Source: Chelonoidis abingdonii
Lineage: Eukaryota > Chordata > Testudines > Testudinidae
Assembly (NCBI RefSeq): GCF_003597395.2
Contig: NC_133770.1
Coordinates: 339,607-403,606, forward strand
DNA: 64,000 nucleotides
Reading direction: 5' to 3'
Numbering within the stretch: position 1 is the first letter of the stretch; every line of letters begins with the position of its first letter. The position numbers were made by a program, and so were the translations under genes. Shown here piece by piece: positions 57,274-64,000 of the stretch. Under the pieces are notes generated by a model. The model had not been told where the DNA came from and searched no databases. It worked only from the letters and a program-made list of their open reading frames with translations.

Positions 57274-57585
57274 AAAAGACGGTTACTCATCTTTGTAACT
57301 GTTGTTCTTCGAGATGTGTTGCTCATATCCATTCCAATTAGGTGTGTGCATGCTGCGTGCATGTTTGTCGGAAGACTTTTTTACCCTAGCAACACTCGGC
57401 GGGTCGGCTGGGCGCCCCCTGGAGAGGCGCTGCTATGGCACCGGATATATACCCCAGCCGACCCGGCCACCCTTCAGTTTCTTCTTACCGGCTACTCCGA
57501 CAGTGGGGAAGGAAGGTGGGTTTGGAATGGATATGAGTAACACATCTCGAAGAACAACAGTTACAAAGGTGAGTAACCGTCTTTT
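57274..57585. repeat. DIRS-type terminal inverted repeat, 64-bp arms, 184-bp spacer
   Basis: Left arm 57274-57337 and right arm 57522-57585 match as reverse complements at 62 of 64 positions (core TTCTTCGAGATGTGTT). A third partial copy follows in direct orientation at 57599-57623 (GCTCATATCCATTCCAGTTA). A TATATA box lies in the spacer at about 57445. It adjoins the recombinase, as expected for a DIRS element end. Confidence 0.75.
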
Positions 57586-57639
57586 CTTCTTCAAGTGATT
57601 GCTCATATCCATTCCAGTTAGGTAATTCCCAAGCCTTAC

Positions 57640-58010
57640 CTAGGCAATGGGGTCGGAGTGAGATGTGGCAGAGTGCAAAACCGCTGAGCCAAAGGCTGCA
57701 TCATCTCTAGACTGTTGGACCAGAGCATGGTGCGAAGCGAAGGTGTGGATCGAGGACCAGATAGCTGAGCGACATATTTCCTGGATTGGTACATGAGCCA
57801 GGAAGGCAGCAGATGAAGCCTGAGCCCTGGTAGAATGAGCAGTGAGGTGGCCCGAGGGAGCATGAGCCAAGTCTTGGCACATGCGGATGCACGCCGTCAC
57901 CCACGAGGAGATCCTCTGGGAGGAGACAGGTAGGCCCTTCATCCGGTCAGCCACTGCAACAAAGAGTTGGGGGGATTTACGGAAGGGCTTTCCTTAGCAC
58001 TGCTCCAACT
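57640..58010 (-). pseudogene. DIRS tyrosine recombinase, C-terminal catalytic part
   Basis: The peptide at 57640-57954 carries HSTRA (the HxxR box), ICRSAIWSS and HTFASHHAL. In DIRS recombinases the last motif normally includes the nucleophilic Tyr after His; here it reads His-His, so the nucleophile seems lost. This recombinase inserts DIRS circles in place of an integrase. The upstream part is cut off at about 58010. Confidence 0.8.
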
Positions 58011-60881
58011 CAAATGTCATTCCTGACAAACTACTGAATGTGTTTCTGAAGACAGAACCAACAGACAGATTCAGAACATAGTGCTTGTGATACATGTTTT
58101 TTAGGTAGGAGTCCTACACATCTAATTTGTTTAATCTATCTTCTACTGTCTACTGGCTGTGAGAACAGGGAAAACCTGCATTATTCTATGCCACACAACA
58201 TGTCCTAGGTTTCATTACTCCTCACATCCAGTTTACAGAACTGTGAACAAACAGCCACAGGCCCATGTTCCAGTGTGGAATATTTCTGATGACAACGTCC
58301 TCTTCTATCTTGTATACTGCCATGCCCATTATGTCAAATATTTCGAACCATATCCAGCTTCTCCTATATAATTACAAACACACAACCCATGTACACGTAG
58401 ACAAAAAACCAACTAGGATGAAAAGAACATTATTTTATTTGCATGCTGAATGACGCATATAACAGTTTTAAACAAATTATCAAACAGCGCTGGTGGTTGG
58501 CGCATGAATGCAAAAGAAAACAAGAATTCTGGCTACTGGTTTATCTAGGTTTTATCCAGTTTTATTAGTGGTGGCATCTGAGAAACCTTGCAATTCACAG
58601 AGTTGTTACGCTCTCACGAAGAGGGAATAAGCTACTTTTACTCAGCAGTCATTATCTGCACTCCAAATGAAACGATAATTCGAAGTAGCAATAAATTCTC
58701 AATAAAACATATCGGAACTAGTTAGAAACACGGCATATTTTCTTATCTCAAAATACATAGCACATGAAATTAGGATTTTGTGATATGCCCAAATTGTTTC
58801 TACATTAGGGATGGGCAACAAAAATCTGCTACATATCAGAATATATTCTTTAAAAAGCTCAAATTAAGGGATGCCTTTGTTTCTCAGAGGGAGAGTTTAA
58901 TTTCCTTGGAGTTGCCCCAGAAAGTTTGTCTGTAAACAGTACCTTTCAACATCGAGAGCTCTCACTGGTTAATTGCAAGTGGAGAATCTTCCCATAATAT
59001 TTCTCGGTTCGGAGACTAATTTCGATACTGTTTTATCATATCGACAATGATGTCACATATTGCAGTAATGGCCCCTGTCACTAAAAATGTGAGAAAAATG
59101 AATGTGTCTTAATTCACATCCCTAAGTCTATGTTGATTTCCCCAAATCTTGAGAAGGCAGTAAATACTGAAAAACAAACAAAAACAAAAACAAACAAGTG
59201 GTAATTCTATCAGTGGGGTTGGAGGAGGAAGCACCTTGTAGCAAAAGCACAAGTTCTCAACAAAGTCCCTATAAGCCCATTCTGGACTAATGATCGGGCA
59301 TGGATGTACACTGTATACTTTTTGCTTTTATCCTTCCTTGAGCAACATGCAGACTGTGGTGTGCCCACTAATATGTCACTGTCCATTTTGCACGTACATC
59401 ACTCAAAATCTGTGGGTTTGGGAACGAATAATGAAATACACCACAGTTCCACATCCTGCACTATTAAAAATTAGATGGGTCAAAGCCACTAGTCCGCAGT
59501 GCCATCCTATGCCTCTCTTTGGGAAGGACTGATGATTTCATGGCCATTCTATCTCAGCCCTGGAAGTCCCACTAGACACCCAATTCATAGATTAACTAGA
59601 AAGAGACTCTAGGACCGAAGGGAGCCATCGAGAGGTCATGAGTCCAGTCCCCTGCCCTCAGGCCGGATTTTCCAATACTGTCCAGACCATACCCTGATAG
59701 ACATTTATTGACCTACTCTTAAATACTCCAGAGATGAGATCACAACCCTCCCTAGGCCAATTTATTCAGTTTTAACTACCCTGACAGTTTAGGAACTTTT
59801 TCCTAATGTCCAACCTAACTTCCTTGCTGCGTTTAAGCCAGGCTTCTTGTTCTGTCATTAGATGCTAAGGGAACAAGTTTCTCCCTCCTCCTGATGAACA
59901 CCCTTGTAGATACCTGAAAACTGATATCATGTCCCCTCTCAGTCTCTCTTATTCCAACTAATAAACCCAATTCTTTCAGCCTCCTTTCATAGGTCATGTT
60001 CTCACCTTTAAATCATTCTTATTGCTCTCTCTGGACCTCCTCCCAATCTTCCACACTTTCCCTCCACATCTTTCTTGAAATCTTTCTTGAAATGCGTTGC
60101 CGAGAACTGGACACAATACTCCAGCTGAGGCCTAACCAGTGCAGAGTAGAGCAGAAGAATGACTTCTCGTGTCTTGTTTACAACACACCTGTTCATGCAT
60201 CCCAGAATCACGTTTGCTTTTTTTACAACAATATCACACTGTTGAATCATATTTAGCTTGTGGTCCACTATGACCCCTTCCTTCCCTATCATGTTGCTCT
60301 TTATCCACCTACCAAGCTCCTCAGCTATAACAATGCTGCTTAGCTTTGTGGCCTGTGTAGACTGAGTAGACAGCAAAGCTTTTTGCGAACAAGTGGTACC
60401 ATTCTCGTAAATTGGCTTAATGGTGACTGTATCATGTCATGTGGAATACCTGGAAAACAGAGAGATCTGAATTCTTCTATTCTTATTTTTATTATCTGGG
60501 CAAAATAAGGGAGGTGCAGACTTTTTTCAGTATATTGCAGATGGATTCAACATCAGATGGATCTGAAACTTAGAATAAGAAAGTGTCTTAGGGAAATGCT
60601 ACCCTTGGTATGAGTGAGCTGCATGCTATCGGAGAGGATATATAGGAACTGCCATATTGGATCAGACTAGGGATTCATTTAGAAAAGTACCCTGTCCCAC
60701 CACAAAGGTCAGTACCAGTTGGTTCAGAGGATGTTGCAACAGACAGTTATGGAATGCCCACTCCAAGGAAATGTTTCTTCCTAACTGGCAACAGTTAGAG
60801 GTTGGCTTAAGCCCCAAGGAATAAGGGTTACATCACTTCCAAAATTTATGCAGGTTTATTTATTTTGTCAGGAGAGGGGAG
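58011..60881. mobile_element. DNA inserted within the DIRS element, with CR1 fragments
   Basis: 58011-59600 is AT-rich with no recognised gene. 59600-60470 is a minus-strand CR1 3' half (peptide IVDHKLNMIQQCDIVVKKAN). 60640-60870 is a second CR1 3' end (AGGAACTGCCATATTGG). The block separates the DIRS recombinase from its RNase H. Confidence 0.6.
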
Positions 60882-62345
60882 TTAGTATTCACTGTTGCCA
60901 TTCTGGATATTACTGTTGTCTGTGAACACTGAGACACAACGGCCGTGTAAATGTTGCTGAAATGCCTGGCACGCCAGGCGGACCGCTCTCAGCTCTTGGA
61001 CATTTATGTGAAGTGCCAGTTCCTGCGATGACCAGAGGCCTTGAGTACAAAGGCGTCCGAGGTGAGCCCCCCAGCTGAGAGATGACGCGTCTGTTGTCAG
61101 GGACAGTGAGGGTTGCGGGGGATGGAATGGTAGCCCCGCACACACCAGGGAGGGGGTCAGCCACCAGTCTAGGGAGGCTAGAGTGCTTGGAGGAATGGTG
61201 ACTATTGCGTCTAGTGGGTCTCTGCCTGGACAGTATACCGAGTTGAGCCAAGTTTGGAGAGGATGGAGGTGGAGCCTGGCGTATTTGGTCACGAATGTAC
61301 AGGCAGCCATGTGACCTAGGAGACTGAGACAAGTGCGAGCCGAGGTCGTCGGGAAGTTCTGTAGACATCGGATGATTGTTGTCATTGCCTGGAACTCCGG
61401 CTGTGGTAAGTAGGCCTTGGCTAGACTGGAGTCCAGGGTAGCTCCTATGAAGTTTAACCTCTGTGTGGGAACCAGGCTGGATTTTTCCGTATTGATCATC
61501 AGGCCTAGACAGGCAAATAGGTCCCTGGCAACGCCCACATGTTGTGTGACTTGTGTCTTGGAGGTTCCTCTGATGAGCCAATCGTCCAGATATGGAAATA
61601 CGTGTATCTGATGTCGGCGGAGGTATGCAGCGGCTACGGCCATACACTTCGTAAACACCCTTGGGGCCGTGGAAAGGCCAAAGGGGAGGACCGTAAACTG
61701 GAAGTGCTGATGGTTGGCTACGAAGCGAAGATACCTCCTGTGTGGAGGAAAAATGGCGATGTGAAAGTACGCATCCTTCATATCGAGGGCAGCATACCAG
61801 TCTCCAGGATCCAAGGATGGGATAAAGGTCCCCAAGGAGACCATGCAGAACTTCAACTTTATCATAAACTTGTTGAGTCCTTGCAGGTCTAGGATAGGCC
61901 TGAGGCCGCCCTTTGACTTGGGGATCAGGAAATAATGGGAGTAAAACCCCTTGCCCTTTTCTTCTTTTGGCATCTCCTCTATTGCTCCCATGGTTAGGAG
62001 CGTCCGCACCTCTTGTAGGAGGAATTGCTTGTGAGAGGGGTCCCTGAAGAGGGACTGGGTTGGAGGGTGGGAAGGCGGGGTTGAAACAAATTGGAGGTGG
62101 TATCCGTGTTTCACCGTGCTTAGGATCCAGAAGTCTGAGGTTATCTGGGACCACGCTGGGAGGAAGTAGGAAAGACGGTTGGAGAAGTGGGGGAATGGAT
62201 CCTGGCCTGAAACTGGTACGCCGTCCTTGGGCGTACCTTCAAAAGGCGGACTTAGGTCCCGCTGGTGGTTTGGAGGGACCTTGGTTTTGGCCCCCTTGGG
62301 GTCCTGACTGGCGTCTACGCCCACCCCGCCCGCGTTGTCTGCCAA
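60882..62345 (-). CDS. DIRS-like reverse transcriptase-RNase H, 487-codon open frame, C-terminally truncated
   Basis: It copies DIRS RNA into DNA. The RT has LDMKDAYFHI (about residue 187), FVANHQHFQFTVLPFGLS, and YLDD at 252-255. The RNase H shows TTDASSLSWG (Asp about 419), HINVQELRAV (Glu about 451) and VFTDNS (Asp about 476). After TDN the family similarity stops, so the frame ends in foreign sequence. The start ATG may not be the true start, because the frame begins 14 bases past the ORF1 stop. Open throughout, so among the youngest coding remnants here. Confidence 0.85.
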   Translation of the reverse strand: MADNAGGVGVDASQDPKGAKTKVPPNHQRDLSPPFEGTPKDGVPVSGQDPFPHFSNRLSYFLPAWSQITSDFWILSTVKHGYHLQFVSTPPSHPPTQSLFRDPSHKQFLLQEVRTLLTMGAIEEMPKEEKGKGFYSHYFLIPKSKGGLRPILDLQGLNKFMIKLKFCMVSLGTFIPSLDPGDWYAALDMKDAYFHIAIFPPHRRYLRFVANHQHFQFTVLPFGLSTAPRVFTKCMAVAAAYLRRHQIHVFPYLDDWLIRGTSKTQVTQHVGVARDLFACLGLMINTEKSSLVPTQRLNFIGATLDSSLAKAYLPQPEFQAMTTIIRCLQNFPTTSARTCLSLLGHMAACTFVTKYARLHLHPLQTWLNSVYCPGRDPLDAIVTIPPSTLASLDWWLTPSLVCAGLPFHPPQPSLSLTTDASSLSWGAHLGRLCTQGLWSSQELALHINVQELRAVRLACQAFQQHLHGRCVSVFTDNSNIQNGNSEY

Positions 62346-62358
62346 AGTCTTGTCTATT

Positions 62359-64000
62359 TCAAGGCATAAAGTACGGGCGGTGGGTCTGGGGACGGAAAGG
62401 CCTGCGTTGGGTCACGGGTGTATGCATGCCTAAGGAACGCATGATGACTCGATTGTCCTTCAGGGTCTGCAGTCTAGGGTCGGTCTTTTCTGAGAAGAGA
62501 CCTTTACCATTGAAAGGTAAATCTTGGATGGTATACTGCAGTTCTGGTGGGAGGTTGGAAACCGGTAGCCAGGAGATGCGTCTCATGGTGACGCCCGAGG
62601 CCAAGGTCCTGGCTGCTGAGTCGGCCGCATCTAGTGAAGCCTGGAGGGAAGTTCTGGCCTCTTTTTTGCCTTCCTCCAAGAAGGCAGTGAATTCCTGGTG
62701 GGAGTCTTGGGGAAGTAGCTCTGTGAACCTACCCACCTCCGCCCAGGTGTTATAATTATAGTGACTCTGCAGGGCTTGCTGATTCACCACCCAGAGCTGT
62801 AGGGTGTCTGCTGAATAAACTTTGCGGCCATGTAGGTCCATTCGCCTAGCCTCCTTTGACTTTGGGGCTGGCACCTGTTGGCCATGGCGCTCCCTTTCAT
62901 TGATGGATTGAACAACTAGTGAGCAGGGAGGAGGGTGGACATAAAAATACTCGTACCCCCTAGAGGGTACCATGTATTTATGCTCGACTCCCTTTGCCGC
63001 AGGAGGGATGGAGGCTGGGGATTGCCATAAGGTGTTGGCATTGGCTTGGATGGTTCTGATAAAGGGTAGGGCCACTCTGGTGCGGGTATCTGCCGACAGA
63101 ATGCTCACTACAGGGTCCTCCTCCACCTGGAGGTTCATGTTGAGTGCTACCCTCCTGAGGAGGTCCTGATGGGCTCTGAGGTCGATTGGAGGAGGGCCCG
63201 AGGAGGATGTTCCTGCCACCGCCTCATCCGGAGAGGAAGAGGAGGAAATGCCGGGGACAAGCGGGTCCTGTGTGGCCTCCTGGTCTTGGGCTGTCTCCTG
63301 CTCCAGCGTTACCGGGGAGACCGATGGGTGAACTAGTGCTTCCTCTGTTCCGGCCGGAGGAGGGCGGGTAGCTGTAGCCTCTGGTGCCCGGTGCTCTGAT
63401 GGAGCCGAGCGGGACGGGACTATTGGAGTGCCTTGAGCCTGGTGGTACGCCCAAGGCATCCAAAAGGACTACTGATGTGGGCCTTGGTCCTGGGTCTGGG
63501 CTTCTTGAAAAACTCCAGTGGGCACATCTGAATCGCGGTCTTGAGCATAGTAGCTGTCCGCATGGGATGACACCGAAGTGTGTCTGGATGGCCATGGAGC
63601 AGCGGAGGAGCCCTGGGCAGAGGTTCCAGCAGACCTTATTCCACTGTGTATCGGAGACCGGTGCTGGGAAGTATATCGGTACCGGGAGCTAGAGCGAGAC
63701 CTGCGACCAGAGCGGTGCCGGGAGGTCGACCGAGATCTCGAAGCTCAGCGTCGTGATCAGCTACAGGAGACACGGTGCCTGGAGCAGTGCCAAGAGCTGG
63801 AACGGTGCCGAGAGTAGTGGGCCGGCGAATGGGATGCCGACCGGTTCTGCGAGTTCGACTGGTACAGAGGAGGGGAACGGTGCCAGGATTCCGAGCGGCG
63901 TCGGGAGCGGGAGTGCCGTCTGGACCTGGAATGTCTGCGGGACCGCGATCGTGAGCGGTGCTGGTCCGCTGTGCTGACAGAGGATGGTCTTATTAAGGCT
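62359..64000 (-). pseudogene. DIRS ORF1, GAG-like, with Arg/Ser-rich N-terminus
   Basis: The open part is 62359-63459 (366 codons). It contains KEARRMDLHGRKVYS, LQASLDAADSAARTL, DLPFNGKGLFSEKTDP and NRVIMRSLG, the conserved DIRS/GAG-like block. The same frame continues upstream, with a stop TAG at 63471-63469 and one or two more near 63755. Above these, 63800-64000 encodes Arg/Ser-rich sequence (RSRSRSRRHSRSRRHS type). It is thought to bind RNA or form particles. Broken by these stops and by the window edge. Confidence 0.75.

Noticed and set aside
60910..62154. 414-aa minus-strand frame overlapping the DIRS RT
   Set aside because: It is a shifted frame of the RT-RNase H gene. The RT motifs are in the 487-aa frame.

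Overview
The window looks like non-coding-rich genomic DNA of a turtle, probably a cryptodire. The evidence is the density of CR1 LINE copies of turtle type (several RT C-terminal and 3'-end fragments on both strands), a tRNA-derived SINE with a CR1-like tail (6130-6311 minus, 17003-17163 plus, tail only at 22113-22207), hAT MITEs with 8-bp target duplications, Penelope-like and DIRS-like retroelements, and vertebrate spliced genes. Species cannot be fixed from the sequence alone.

Three vertebrate genes lie on the plus strand in one order: the last two coding exons of ABCF2 (13410-14099), a complete two-exon replication-independent type histone H2B that fits H2BK1 (22994-24698), and the first five coding exons of an IQ/AAA gene of the IQCA1/DRC11 family, most likely IQCA1L (25251-54075, continuing past the last recognisable exon). 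From memory, ABCF2, H2BK1 and IQCA1L are also neighbours on human 7q36.1, so this is a conserved block. All exon junctions given here keep the reading frame and have GT-AG borders.

Region by region: 1-1640 is a broken BED/hAT transposase (minus). 2093-2401 is a hAT MITE. 2680-13080 is layered CR1, with one old minus-strand CR1 (4455-8990) carrying seven later insertions. 13410-14880 is the ABCF2 3' end. 14900-22900 is repeats with little unique DNA. 22900-24770 is H2BK1. 25251-54075 is IQCA1L, whose introns 2 and 4 (13.7 and 11.8 kb) are swollen by CR1, solo LTRs, hAT MITEs and a 1.93-kb Penelope inverted repeat. Intron 3 holds a 25-copy minisatellite. 54180-57270 is GC-rich repeat DNA. 57274-64000 is a decayed, interrupted DIRS element on the minus strand (terminal repeats, tyrosine recombinase, RT-RNase H, GAG-like ORF1 with an Arg/Ser-rich N-terminus).

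Most long open frames in the window are not genes. Those in the minisatellite and the GC-rich repeats are open only because their sequence lacks stops. The most interesting items are the Penelope palindrome with its hammerhead-ribozyme-like core, the DIRS element with a 64-bp near-perfect inverted terminus and RS-rich ORF1, and the intron-bearing H2B gene with paired E-boxes upstream.
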